Shown here piece after piece: positions 33,318-42,553 of a stretch of 54,476 nt of DNA (position 1 is the stretch's first letter; each line of letters begins with the position of its first letter). The stretch covers positions 1 through 54,476 of the forward strand of contig CAMDOM010000016.1 in NCBI GenBank assembly GCA_945903645.1, written 5' to 3'. The notes under the pieces were generated by a model. It was not told where the DNA came from. It ran no database searches and saw only the letters and a list, made by a program, of their open reading frames with translations. This DNA comes from Chryseobacterium gleum. GTDB taxonomy: Bacteria; Bacteroidota; Bacteroidia; UBA10329. The translations under genes and the position numbers were made by a program.

Positions 33318-34721
33318 TCAGTAGACCGTATTCTGAGGGTCGAAATTGGCCCAACCTGAAAGCCAGTTGTCGGTGCCAAATGCGCCACGAAAACTGACGG
33401 ATGTAATGTCGTGCTGAGGTTGAGAAAGAAATGGGTCGGAAAAAGAGGCACCACTCAATAACAGAGAGCCGCCATTTGGCATAGGATTCGGAGCAGTTAG
33501 GTTGACTGGAGCAGTGAGATTAAGGTCTGCGATGTTTTCAAAGGCCTCGTTGGCATTAGCATCGAACCAAGCAGTGATGTCGAATGTGCTGAAAAGGTCA
33601 ACTTTAAGATTCACCTCGCAGCCTGCTATCACAGAGTTTTTGACTACCAATTCGCCTGCCAAAGCGTTATTCTGTGCAAAATTCCCTTTCACATAGATGC
33701 CTTCCGGAAACCCGGTAACTACGCTATTGAAGATGCGCAATCGTGTGTTGCTGCGCAAGTGCATACCACTCTCAAACTGAAAGTCAACACTAGTTTGTGG
33801 AGTGGCTTTTGGGCCAAAACAACTCACGTTAGTGAATACAGCAGTAGTGTTGGGCGTATTGTTCGTTCCGCCTGCATCGTTATCGCTTTCAAAGCCATTA
33901 GAACCCGATGCATCGGCAACAACAGGGTCGCGGAAACCGACAGCAAACTGAACCGAACCACTGAAGCCATTGTCGGTGTCAAAATCATCGTCCCAACCGC
34001 GATGCGCCACCAGATATTTGGCATTTACTGTTCCTCCGAACCATTCATAACTATCATCTCCACTATAGCTTACTTGCACGTGGTCTATTTGGGTGCCACG
34101 GCCTACGCCCGCCATGGTGAGGCCGTTGATCTCCTGATTGGGCTGAAAGGCAATGCCTGCAAACTCAATACGTACAAAACGAATAATTCCTGAATTATCC
34201 TCTGGGTCGTTGCCTCCAAAAAAAGCTTCTGTACCGCCTTCCACCACACCTTGCCCACCTGGCACATTGATGGGCGCACGTCCGCAGACGATAATACCAC
34301 CCCAATCGCCATAACCCCGCTGCCCCGCTGGCAGCGCAGAGGTGAACACGATAGGACTTGAAGCCGTTCCGTTGGCTATGAGCATCGCGCCACGCTCCAC
34401 TACCAGTGTGCCTTTGCTTGCCTTATCGCCTTTGATGATGGTGCCTGGCTCGATGGTGAGCGTCACGCCTTCTTTCACATAAACGAAGCCTTGGATAAGA
34501 TATTTACGTTCGGCCTCCCATGTCACATTCGCGGTGATGTCACCCGTGATGTTCACCGTGGCTGTGTCTTGGAAATAGGTGCAAGATCCGTTGTCCGTTT
34601 CAGCCTCAGGGTCATAGTTGGTGGCCGTTGGGTCGATGCATCCTTCCTTTTTTTCGGGCGAACAAGCAGCTACCATGAAAAGAGAAGAAAGGGCAAGAAT
34701 CGGGAAGAAATTCTGAGTCAT
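33318..34721 (-). CDS. Beta-helix lipoprotein paired with TBDR
   Basis: A lipoprotein signal ends in VAAC (Cys20). The mature protein opens with GCIDPTATNYDPEAETDNG, a cysteine-bracketed motif common in Bacteroidota surface proteins. Then come parallel beta-helix coils: YLIQGFVYVKEGVTLTIEPG, KGTLVVERGAMLIANG, GYGDWGGIIVCGRAPIN. It lacks a T9SS domain. It lies 116 bases downstream of the TBDR on the same strand, and such lipoprotein/TBDR pairs usually capture and import one ligand. Ligand unknown; the PhoX gene next door suggests a phosphorus compound, as inference. Confidence 0.8.
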   Translation of the reverse strand: MTQNFFPILALSSLFMVAACSPEKKEGCIDPTATNYDPEAETDNGSCTYFQDTATVNITGDITANVTWEAERKYLIQGFVYVKEGVTLTIEPGTIIKGDKASKGTLVVERGAMLIANGTASSPIVFTSALPAGQRGYGDWGGIIVCGRAPINVPGGQGVVEGGTEAFFGGNDPEDNSGIIRFVRIEFAGIAFQPNQEINGLTMAGVGRGTQIDHVQVSYSGDDSYEWFGGTVNAKYLVAHRGWDDDFDTDNGFSGSVQFAVGFRDPVVADASGSNGFESDNDAGGTNNTPNTTAVFTNVSCFGPKATPQTSVDFQFESGMHLRSNTRLRIFNSVVTGFPEGIYVKGNFAQNNALAGELVVKNSVIAGCEVNLKVDLFSTFDITAWFDANANEAFENIADLNLTAPVNLTAPNPMPNGGSLLLSGASFSDPFLSQPQHDITSVSFRGAFGTDNWLSGWANFDPQNTVY

Positions 34722-34837
34722 GATTTTGGTTAAAAATTGGTATTAAACTATGGGATTCATGGGGCTATCGTCCAATCTTCCTATTTCCTTGAAAATGCGA
34801 AGCTACCCTCATTGCTTACCAACCATGTTAAGCCAAC

Positions 34838-37651
34838 TTAAAGATTGACCTGCACTCCGATTTGTACCAACTGCCCATCGCGAAAGCGGTAGATAGCCTC
34901 ATCCACATCATTTATGGCGCCATTTTTGTCAGAATCTTGAATAAGCGCGAAGGGTGCGTTAAGGAGGTTCTTAACATTTGCGTAAACTTCAAAACGCTTT
35001 CCAATAGCCTTTCTCACATTGATATCTAGCATATGGCGGGGCATTTCATAGATGTCGGGGTCGAAAGCCGAACCAGCCGCAAAAAGCCTTGGTCCAACCA
35101 CATTATACACCACATTTACCGATAGACTTATCTTTTCATTGGAATAGTAGAGCCCTGCATTGGCGATGTAGGGTGCTTGCCCCATCATTGGCCGATTGGT
35201 TGCCTGGGCGGCCACATCGCCCAAATTCACACCGCTGAGGATATAACTGCCATTCGCAATCAAGCTAAGGTCACGAAGGAATGGCGCATCTGTCAAATTC
35301 CGAAAACCATAGCGCAGTTCCAACTCCAATCCAGCGCTGTAGCCAGATTCTGCATTTCGAAAGCGAAAGCTATTTGTGCCCGCACCGCCAGCGGCTTCAA
35401 ATACGGTTTCAATTGGACGAATGAAGTACTTGTAGAATCCCGAAACACGAATGAGGTCGGTGCCCTTACCAAACCATTCCCAACCTAGGTCTGCATTGTG
35501 TATGTCGGGTACGGTGAGGGTTGGATTGCCAGCCAAGGTGTTGTTTAGCTCAAAATCATAGTACGTGAATGGTGCCAATTCCCTAAACTCCGGCCGGTTT
35601 ACCGAACGGAAGTAGGCTGCGCGGAAAAGCATTTTCCCTCTGGTAACGGTTACATTTAACGAAGGAAGAATGGAAAGCAGCGCAAGATTGACCCGCACAG
35701 GTTGCAAATTCTGACCGCTTTCTAACCGTTGAGTATTCTGCTCTATACGCACCCCGCCCCGCAACTTTAGATTGTCCCACAGCACTGTTTCGGTGCCGAT
35801 GTAGGAAGCAAAAAGGTCGTTGGTTGCGGTGTAGGCATCACTTTCGTTCGTGCCCTCGGCCATCACAAGGCCATTGGTAGCGCTCAGGTTATCAGCACCA
35901 AAAACAGAATCTATCGGTTGGAACAGAATGCTTTGGTCAAACTGAGTCTGATTGCCAGCCACATAACTCATCCATCGGGCGTTAAAAGCCCTGTCTTTTC
36001 GCTCATAAAACACACCGCCAAACAACGACACCGCATGCTTTTCTTTGCTATGCACCAACCATTCTATATGCTGACGCGCAGAAATGACATGTTCAGAAAG
36101 GTTGGAGTAGAATCGGCCAGCATCGAACGTACTTGCGCCCGGTGGCAATACTAATCTAAATACATCATCGCTGCCCGCATTTCTACGGTAACGTACCTTG
36201 CGAAAATCGGGTTCTTCGCGGCCAGCATAGCTGTAGCCCAATGCCCATTCGTATATCCAACGGTCTTGGCGAAAACGATGGCGCCCAGCCAATTGCCCAT
36301 TATACACCGAATTGCTGCGATATCGGAAATTGTAGTTGCGGTCTTCGCGGTTTTCTAAATCATGGATTCCAGTCCGCAAAACCGTCTCGTTCACTCCCAA
36401 TTGATCGAAAGTGTTGCGCAGGTCGATGCGGTGGTTTTCGCCAACGGCAAAACCCCAGTTGCTAAGCACTCCCAGCCGCACATTCTCCTGTAGGGATGCA
36501 TCTGAATATGTATAGATGGGTTCACTGCGTCCAAGACTATCGATGTAGTTGAGGTAGCTATTGTTTTCTGCGGTAAAAGAGCGCGTGTTTCGTCCATAAG
36601 CAAGGGAATTGACGGTGCTTACGCGCAACTTGCCATTTCCGCCTTTGATGAAGTCTGCGTAAGTGATGCGTAGGTTTTGGTCGGGAATTACGGTGGTCTG
36701 CTTCGTTGCCCAAAGGTTTTGGAATTTTCGGGTCTCATTCTCCCTTATTTGCGAGCTTTGAATAGCGCTGAGGTTGGCGGCAAGTCCATCAGGCAATGCT
36801 CTAGCTCCATCATCAAACCCAATATCATCTGTGGACGAGCGAGGTCCAGAGAGCCTATTTTCAAATGAGGTGCCTATTCGTGCGCCCAAGGAATAATCGA
36901 TGCTTATTCTCCGCGCTTCGGCTTGCGAACGAGTAATGATACGCACAGTGCCACCCGCAAAATCGCCAGGCAATTCAGGGCTACCTGTTTTGTAAATGAG
37001 CATGCGTTCGAGCACGCTGCTGCTTAGCATATTGAAGCTGAAAGCCTTACGGTCGGGCTCTATACTGGGCGTGCCAAGATCGTGTATGAGCACTCGGTTG
37101 TACCGTTCCCCAAGTCCACGAACGAAAATAAACCTACCGTCCATGATGGTAATGCCCGGAATTCTCCGAACCAAATCAGCAGCGGTGCGGTCTTGAGTTT
37201 CGCGTATTTGTTGCTCGGTTATGCCAGTAACTAGCGTGCCGCTGTTGCGAATATCCGTAATAAGCGACATTTCTGTGCCCGTTATTCGTGCAGCCGCTAC
37301 GGTAACTGCTGCCAAGGCAATGCTCGATTGGCGCAGAGCGACATTCAGGTCAATAGCCTGACCTAACTTCACAGTCAAATCAAGCGTATCGTTCTCGTGG
37401 CCCACATGACTCACCAAAAGCCTATAATTGCCTGTTGGAGCAGTGAAGCTAAACTTGCCATCAAAATCGGTGCTTGCCCCGATACTTGTTCCTATCAATT
37501 GCACATTTGCAAAAGGAAGCGCTTGCTGTTTGCCGTCTATTGTTTCGGTCACGGTTCCAGCGAGCGTGCCAATTTGACCCAAGCTTTTCGAGGCTATTCC
37601 AAGAGTTAAGAAAAGTAAAATAAACAGGTGTAGAACTAGGTATCGGGTCAT
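34838..37651 (-). CDS. TonB-dependent receptor paired with beta-helix lipoprotein
   Basis: This is an outer-membrane transporter. A signal peptide (about 1-25) precedes a CarboxypepD_reg-like domain (about 30-115), a plug with TAADLVRRIPGITIMDGRF and FVRGLGERYNRVLI (about 130-245), and a barrel of about 690 residues ending LVQIGVQVNL. The plug phrase RGLGERYN is typical of a distinct Bacteroidota TBDR group. On the minus strand a GTTACA-N5-TTAACA repeat lies 56-72 bases upstream of the start. Probable operon with the lipoprotein. Confidence 0.92.
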   Translation of the reverse strand: MTRYLVLHLFILLFLTLGIASKSLGQIGTLAGTVTETIDGKQQALPFANVQLIGTSIGASTDFDGKFSFTAPTGNYRLLVSHVGHENDTLDLTVKLGQAIDLNVALRQSSIALAAVTVAAARITGTEMSLITDIRNSGTLVTGITEQQIRETQDRTAADLVRRIPGITIMDGRFIFVRGLGERYNRVLIHDLGTPSIEPDRKAFSFNMLSSSVLERMLIYKTGSPELPGDFAGGTVRIITRSQAEARRISIDYSLGARIGTSFENRLSGPRSSTDDIGFDDGARALPDGLAANLSAIQSSQIRENETRKFQNLWATKQTTVIPDQNLRITYADFIKGGNGKLRVSTVNSLAYGRNTRSFTAENNSYLNYIDSLGRSEPIYTYSDASLQENVRLGVLSNWGFAVGENHRIDLRNTFDQLGVNETVLRTGIHDLENREDRNYNFRYRSNSVYNGQLAGRHRFRQDRWIYEWALGYSYAGREEPDFRKVRYRRNAGSDDVFRLVLPPGASTFDAGRFYSNLSEHVISARQHIEWLVHSKEKHAVSLFGGVFYERKDRAFNARWMSYVAGNQTQFDQSILFQPIDSVFGADNLSATNGLVMAEGTNESDAYTATNDLFASYIGTETVLWDNLKLRGGVRIEQNTQRLESGQNLQPVRVNLALLSILPSLNVTVTRGKMLFRAAYFRSVNRPEFRELAPFTYYDFELNNTLAGNPTLTVPDIHNADLGWEWFGKGTDLIRVSGFYKYFIRPIETVFEAAGGAGTNSFRFRNAESGYSAGLELELRYGFRNLTDAPFLRDLSLIANGSYILSGVNLGDVAAQATNRPMMGQAPYIANAGLYYSNEKISLSVNVVYNVVGPRLFAAGSAFDPDIYEMPRHMLDINVRKAIGKRFEVYANVKNLLNAPFALIQDSDKNGAINDVDEAIYRFRDGQLVQIGVQVNL

Positions 37652-37706
37652 AAGCGTCAGCGGCTTGCGAAATTACCTTGCCGACTTCACGAGTATGTTT
37701 TGTGGA

Positions 37707-37723
37707 TGTTAAGATGATGTAAC
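37707..37723 (-). promoter_or_regulatory. Pho-box-like direct repeat upstream of the TBDR
   Basis: Read on the minus strand: GTTACA, five bases, TTAACA, an 11-bp period. The form is close to PhoP/PhoB-type boxes (TTAACA-like repeats at 11 bp). The match is short and could be chance. Confidence 0.35.
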
Positions 37724-37978
37724 TAGAGTGTTTCGTCAACTCACAATCTTTTAAGCTCCCAATTACCTTTTCAACTTCGCTAGCCATGGATTGCCTATAG
37801 ACCTTCGCAAGAAGCATTTTGAGTGATACCATCTCCAAATGCCGCATAGAAGAAGGAGGGAGGCCCTTCAGTTTAACATTAAACACCATTTAGGCTACTG
37901 TTTGTAAAGACAGGCTTACGATGAAATCATTTTTGCATTAACGTTCTGAATCACAACATTCAAGGCACAATAGAATGA

Positions 37979-37986
37979 TAGGTTTG
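37979..37986 (+). promoter_or_regulatory. -7 box 7 bases from the sphingomyelinase-like start
   Basis: TAGGTTTG ends 7 bases before ATG 37994, again giving a leaderless or nearly leaderless message. Confidence 0.45.
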
Positions 37987-37993
37987 AAACCGA

Positions 37994-38908
37994 ATGAAAC
38001 AGCACTTTTTGTTCAGAAGCGCATTTTTGGTTCTCTTAGGTCTTTTTTTGGGCCTCGTTTCTTTTTCCGAAACACCACGCTCCACACAATTGAAAGTGCT
38101 CACCTGGAATGTGTTCCTTCGTCCACGAGCAATTCTTTGGGGCGACCACCAAGCTGCCAGAGCGCGAGAAATGGTCGCACTGCTTCAAAACGCAGATTAT
38201 GATGTCATAGTATTACAAGAAGCCTTTGATAATCGAAGCATTCGCATTTTAACTCAGGGACTTCGGCAGCAATATCCTTATGCCTTACTTCCGCAGCAGA
38301 GAAATATTTTGCACACCAATAATGGTTTAATGGTTCTTTCCCGATTGCCCATAGAAGATACCGCAACCATTTTCTTTGACCGATGCGCGGGCAACGATTG
38401 TATGGCCGACAAAGGCGCAGTGCTCATTCAAGTAACCAAAGGTGGGCAACGCTATCAGGTCATTGGCACCCATGCGCAGGCCGAAGAAGGAAAGCACTAT
38501 GCCAGTATTCGTGGCCATCAGTACCAACAAATTCGCGAATTGCTCATTGAAAAACACGCCCAACATGGGGTAACCCAACTTGTTGTAGGAGACATGAACA
38601 CCGATCAATCGCAGCATTTGGACTACGAGATGATGCTCCATTCCCTTGGCGCAGAAAACGGAGATGTGCGCACCGCTAGTGGCGAAAATCTGCCCTGTGA
38701 TGGCATATATACCTGGGGCTGTGCAAATAATGCCTTAGTGCCTGACAAGCAAAAGGGAAAAACATCCTTGCTCGATTATCTGCTGTGCCGACCCAATGGC
38801 ACGAATCCTCGAATAGAACGCGTGCTTCACATCTTCAAACGTAAGTGGAAGAAAGACCGCTCAGACCTTTCCGACCACTATGCCCTAAGTATGACGGTGG
38901 GGCCTTAA
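37994..38908 (+). CDS. Secreted sphingomyelinase-like EEP phosphodiesterase
   Basis: This endonuclease/exonuclease/phosphatase-fold enzyme is of the neutral sphingomyelinase C type. An N-terminal signal or anchor (about 5-25) is followed by LTWNVF (Asn39), LQEAFDN (Glu76), GTHAQAEEG (His160), VGDMNTD (Asp200, Asn202), LLDYLL (Asp261) and LSDHYAL (Asp294, His295), the complete set of metal and catalytic residues. It would release phosphocholine- or phosphoethanolamine-type head groups from phospholipids or sphingolipids. Length (304) is normal. It is divergent from the TBDR and stands alone on its strand. Confidence 0.85.
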   Translation: MKQHFLFRSAFLVLLGLFLGLVSFSETPRSTQLKVLTWNVFLRPRAILWGDHQAARAREMVALLQNADYDVIVLQEAFDNRSIRILTQGLRQQYPYALLPQQRNILHTNNGLMVLSRLPIEDTATIFFDRCAGNDCMADKGAVLIQVTKGGQRYQVIGTHAQAEEGKHYASIRGHQYQQIRELLIEKHAQHGVTQLVVGDMNTDQSQHLDYEMMLHSLGAENGDVRTASGENLPCDGIYTWGCANNALVPDKQKGKTSLLDYLLCRPNGTNPRIERVLHIFKRKWKKDRSDLSDHYALSMTVGP

Positions 38909-39144
38909 TGGTAAACTATGATTACGAACCAACTAGGAAGTTACATCCTTAAGCCTGAGGACGGAATGATTCAACTTAGACTGTACAACTGGTACTTTGA
39001 CCTTTCAAATCAAACACCAAATCAATAGAATCCATTGTTTAAGACCGAGGCATATATAGGCCTGCATCTTTAGTCAATGGCATCTACAAATCTGCATACG
39101 AAAGATAAGCTAAGCGCCTAGCACGTGGTGCGCAGGAAACACCG

Positions 39145-40185
39145 TTAGGCTACATTGATTCCTGCAAAGGCCATTTTCTCAGAAAGAGAGATGGATGGCA
39201 GCAAGGCATCGCGCAATATCTGGCTAACTATTGCATCAGCATTATCGGGATAATTGACCCGAATTTTGGAATTGGTGCTCAACCATTCTTCCATCTTGGG
39301 CACATGCTTCTTCTTCAATGATTTCAAAGTTAGAATGCCCATGCCCGCCAATGCTACCGCATTACACTGTTGTTCAAACTGGCCTTTCATGGGAATTACA
39401 CAAAGTTTCTTGCGCAGAAACAGTGCCTCGGTTGTAGTGCCAAACCCTGCGGCACAAAACACGCCACTGCTGCTCGCCATGCTTTCTAAAAACGACTGTG
39501 TGGCTATAGGTCGCATTAATACATTGCCCACCTGCTGTTCAGCACTAACGTGTTTGGCAAACAATTCCCAACGCACCTGCGGCATTCGTGCCAAAAAACG
39601 CAGCACCTTTTCGGTGTCGTGGGCAGGCAGATAGACCGTGTAATGCCCCAAATCTGTAACGGGCATTTTGCGCACTTCCTTGCGAATTATGGGCGTATTG
39701 ATGGTAGGATTGTAGCGCTGAAAATGAAAACCGTACGATTGCGTAACAGGGGCATAGCGCGATAATATCAGCTTGCCCAACGGGTCTACAATATCGGCCA
39801 CTGGCGCTCCTTCCAATTGCAATGCTGCCTGATTGCTAAGACCAATGCACGGTTTTTTGTTTAGGTAGCACGCCCACGATGCTATGGGTTCAAAATCGGA
39901 AATAATCAGGTCGTAGTCGTTTACGGGTAAGCTTTCCACTTCGCGCATAAATTGCCGTATGCGGGTAGTGGCCAACGTAGTCATCACATCAATGCCTCCC
40001 TTTTTTCCGAACACAAAACTGAGCCCATGAAACCGATAGCGCACTGGAAAAGGCAGCTCCAACTGACTCTGCGTGCCGCTAATAAGCACATCCACCTCGG
40101 CTCGTTTCATAAAATGAGGAACTATTTCCATGGCCCTGCTCAAATGCCCGTTGCCCGTTCCCTGTATGGCGTAAAGGATTCTCAA
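39145..40185 (-). CDS. MJ1255-type glycosyltransferase (GT-B fold)
   Basis: The protein starts AIQGTGNGHLSRA (5-17), the nucleotide-sugar-enzyme opening of the GT28-like MJ1255/VC2487 family, and carries FCAAGFGTTTEALF plus PMKGQFEQQCNA in the C-terminal half, equivalent to the donor-binding region of MurG-like enzymes. It probably transfers a sugar to a lipid or surface acceptor at the membrane. It overlaps the upstream metallophosphoesterase gene by four bases (ATGA); this pairing suggests a shared glycolipid pathway. Substrate unknown. Confidence 0.83.
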   Translation of the reverse strand: MRILYAIQGTGNGHLSRAMEIVPHFMKRAEVDVLISGTQSQLELPFPVRYRFHGLSFVFGKKGGIDVMTTLATTRIRQFMREVESLPVNDYDLIISDFEPIASWACYLNKKPCIGLSNQAALQLEGAPVADIVDPLGKLILSRYAPVTQSYGFHFQRYNPTINTPIIRKEVRKMPVTDLGHYTVYLPAHDTEKVLRFLARMPQVRWELFAKHVSAEQQVGNVLMRPIATQSFLESMASSSGVFCAAGFGTTTEALFLRKKLCVIPMKGQFEQQCNAVALAGMGILTLKSLKKKHVPKMEEWLSTNSKIRVNYPDNADAIVSQILRDALLPSISLSEKMAFAGINVA

Positions 40186-41033
40186 GCCCTGCGAATGTTG
40201 AATTCCGTAAGCAGTTCGGTATACATCTGCGAAGCGGAATAGGCCATCACCAAATCGGCTTCGGTTTCTGGCTCTGCGGTGTAGTGTTTTGGGTCATACA
40301 CGTAGAGCTCCCATTGCTTGTCGTTGTATTCCAACGCGGTTAGATTTTCTACCCAATCGCCCGAATTCATGTACGTAATCGAACCCTTTTCGGTGGTTAT
40401 GGTCGTTATTTCTGGTCGATGAATGTGGCCACATATCACACTGTCGTAGCCTTGTTCAATACCAATTTCCGATACCGTATTTTCAAAATCGTTCACATGG
40501 GCAATGGCCGCCTTCACGCTGTCTTTCACCTTTTTCGACAACGATATTTTTTCGCGACCCATGCGCACCAACATAAGATTTACGGCTCTGTTAAACAGAA
40601 TAAGCAAGTCATACCCAAATCCTCCCAACTTGGCCAACCATTTGGAATGGCGCATGCTAACGTCAAACACATCGCCATGAAAAATCCATGTTTTCGCTCC
40701 GTCCAATTCCAGCACCACTTTATTGTCAATGTATAAGTTGCCCATGCGCTGGCCTACAAATTTTCGGAGCATCTCGTCATGGTTTCCCGGTATGTAATAT
40801 ACCTCCACTCCTTTAGACAGGTGTTTCATAATCTCCTTCACCACTTTCATGTGAGATGCAGGGAAATAGCTCTTACTAAACTGCCACACATCAATAATAT
40901 CCCCGTTCAGCACCAACTTTTCGGGGCGAATGCTGCGGAGGTAATTGACCAGCTCATCGGCATGGCAACCGTATGTGCCCAAATGCACATCGCTTATTAC
41001 TACGGTGTTCACAGCGCGTCTGTTTATTTTCAT
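40182..41033 (-). CDS. LpxH-like metallophosphoesterase
   Basis: Start 41033 (MKINRRAVNTVVISDVHLG) is chosen over the longer frame to 41084. The calcineurin-type metal motifs are all present: SDVHLG (Asp15, His17), NGDIIDVW (Asp45), PGNHDE (Asn84, His85), IFHGDVFD and ICGHIHRP. The closest familiar relatives are UDP-2,3-diacylglucosamine hydrolases (LpxH), but this 283-residue branch is usually linked to an MJ1255-type glycosyltransferase rather than lipid A genes. It is translationally coupled to that gene here. A phospholipid- or lipid-diphosphate substrate is inferred. Confidence 0.83.
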   Translation of the reverse strand: MKINRRAVNTVVISDVHLGTYGCHADELVNYLRSIRPEKLVLNGDIIDVWQFSKSYFPASHMKVVKEIMKHLSKGVEVYYIPGNHDEMLRKFVGQRMGNLYIDNKVVLELDGAKTWIFHGDVFDVSMRHSKWLAKLGGFGYDLLILFNRAVNLMLVRMGREKISLSKKVKDSVKAAIAHVNDFENTVSEIGIEQGYDSVICGHIHRPEITTITTEKGSITYMNSGDWVENLTALEYNDKQWELYVYDPKHYTAEPETEADLVMAYSASQMYTELLTEFNIRRA

Positions 41034-41130
41034 AGCTCTACAATGTTGATATACACATGGGGTTGAATGCAGGCGCCAAAACACGGCAGCCTATTGGCTG
41101 AATAATGCAGTGAAAAACCTGTTGATTGTG

Positions 41131-41215
41131 AGGGAAGGAATCCACCCTGACCGTAAGTCAGGTGTCTGTTCGTGTGGAAAGCGGTGTTATCCGCTCTAAC
41201 CATTTAGACTTCCCT
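41131..41215. other. Multi-hairpin element with tRNA-like outline
   Basis: A 7-bp closing stem (AGGGAAG 41131-41137, CTTCCCT 41209-41215) encloses three hairpins: 41143-41164 (about 8 bp, one bulge, loop CGTAA), 41180-41195 (AGCGG/CCGCT) and 41195-41208 (TCTAA/TTAGA). On the minus strand the last of these reads like a tRNA D arm (AAATGGTTAGA) next to an acceptor-like stem. There is no T arm with GTTC and the arm lengths are wrong, so it is not a functional tRNA. It may be a decayed tRNA, an unknown structured RNA, or chance. Confidence 0.45.
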
Positions 41216-41356
41216 TAGTTTGTACAAACTACCACCTCTGTTGTGACCAAGGCATTTCCCGCACGTTATGTTTTGGGCAAGCCAGTGCTATCAAAATGAA
41301 ACTAAAGTGCTGTGTTTTTGGGATGCTCGTACTGGAAGTTACAGCTTTTCCAAAAC

Positions 41357-42475
41357 TCATTTCCGCTTGTCCCAGTTGAAGGCATAGCCCACCTTAAGGT
41401 CGAGGTAGTCGGCTACTTGGTTGTGGGCTTTTAGGCCAGCACTTACAAAAATCCATGGGGTTATATGAAAGCTCAACTCATGGCGATGATACCACCCTGC
41501 TATTTCAGGAAAATCGTCAAAGGCATACACCCCAATGTATTGCCCAAACTGCACCTTGCCCAACCAAAACTCGTGGCCTACATAAAACGATAGGCGGTTG
41601 TGGTCGCGGGTTGGGTCGTCAGAGCGAAGAATGCGCATGCGCTTGGAGTTGTCCATTTCCCACGTAAACCCGCCAGCCACAGCACTTGACCGATGAAACC
41701 ACCGGGCATATTGCAGATTAACGTTGAGTACCCAAAACTGGGCAGGGCTTTTAGCATCGGCATTTTTGAGGGCATTGCCAATATCTAACTCTAGGCGGTT
41801 TCGTTTTTCGGGAGGAGGTCTGCGCAACTTACCTCGTGCAGCTAGCTTTAAAGGACGAAAGGTGTAGTCTAACCCCACATTGACTGTCGGATAATTAAGC
41901 CCTTTGTTGGGATTGCTGATGCCTCCGTTGCTAATGTGGTTGTAGTTGCCCGCAAGGCGCACCGCCAAATGGTCGGTGATGCGGTAGTTGAATCCAATGC
42001 CCAACATCAGCGGAAAAGCCACATAACTACTGTAGGCCAAGTTGTAGGGATTATCGGTTTCGTCATACGGCCTATCGAGCACCGCAACACCCACCAACCC
42101 AATGCGAAAGGAAAGATTGAACCTACGGGGCACAAAAAACACAGGTTCTACATAACCATACACGTAATAGGCCGAACCAAGCACAGGCCCGTTGTCGAAA
42201 TTGAAATAGTTGGCCGCAAACCCAACACGCGGATAGCAACTGCAAAAGCGATAGACTTTATCCGTTGCCAATTGCCAACTAAAATCGCCTTCTAGGCCCC
42301 AAGGGTACGACTCTTTAAACTCGAAATCGGCCGAGTGCTTAAGCAAATACCCATAGTGCCCACGCAGGCCAAAGGAAAACACCGATTTGCGCAGACTATC
42401 CGGCTGCACCTGCGCCATTGCGCTGCCAGCATAGGCAAACAGCGCCAAAACCATAAGCACCACACGCCAAACCAT
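41357..42475 (-). CDS. PagL-like lipid A 3-O-deacylase / acyloxyacyl hydrolase
   Basis: This is an outer-membrane beta-barrel enzyme. A signal peptide (1-21, AMAQ) is followed by many amphipathic strands. The PagL active-site phrase NHISNGGISNPNKGLN supplies His180 and Ser182 and the conserved asparagines. At 372 residues it is longer than proteobacterial PagL (about 150-190 mature), as is usual for Bacteroidota members, which carry a second barrel-like half. It would remove an acyl chain from lipid A at the cell surface. It sits near the LpxH-like and glycosyltransferase genes but is separated from them by the structured element at 41131-41215. Confidence 0.78.
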   Translation of the reverse strand: MVWRVVLMVLALFAYAGSAMAQVQPDSLRKSVFSFGLRGHYGYLLKHSADFEFKESYPWGLEGDFSWQLATDKVYRFCSCYPRVGFAANYFNFDNGPVLGSAYYVYGYVEPVFFVPRRFNLSFRIGLVGVAVLDRPYDETDNPYNLAYSSYVAFPLMLGIGFNYRITDHLAVRLAGNYNHISNGGISNPNKGLNYPTVNVGLDYTFRPLKLAARGKLRRPPPEKRNRLELDIGNALKNADAKSPAQFWVLNVNLQYARWFHRSSAVAGGFTWEMDNSKRMRILRSDDPTRDHNRLSFYVGHEFWLGKVQFGQYIGVYAFDDFPEIAGWYHRHELSFHITPWIFVSAGLKAHNQVADYLDLKVGYAFNWDKRK

Positions 42476-42553
42476 GCACCAATTTAGGGAAGAATGGAAT
42501 ACGTGAATATCCTCAAAGACGTAGCGCCTTTTTGGAAAGTGCTGCGCTGCTTT

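Larger units (their letters stand above)
37652..37993. other. Divergent promoter region between TBDR and sphingomyelinase-like genes
   Basis: This 342-base gap holds the minus-strand repeat GTTACA-N5-TTAACA (37723-37707) and the plus-strand -7 box TAGGTTTG (37979-37986). A minus frame of about 79 codons (start 37889) runs through the gap into the TBDR gene but has no recognisable domain, so I do not call it. Confidence 0.45.

Noticed and set aside
33086-33397. Plus-strand frame of 103 codons after the PhoX gene
   Set aside because: It runs through a strong terminator hairpin and into the antisense of the lipoprotein gene, with no recognisable domain.
37461-37889. Minus-strand frame upstream of and overlapping the TBDR start
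   Set aside because: Half of it is the shadow of the receptor gene; the other part occupies a promoter region and matches no family I know.
38918-39028. Possible 36-codon gene after the sphingomyelinase-like gene
   Set aside because: Short, no promoter or conserved motif; cannot be separated from chance.
41131-41215. Calling this element a tRNA gene
   Set aside because: No T arm with GTTC, wrong arm spacing and a six-base loop where the anticodon loop should have seven.
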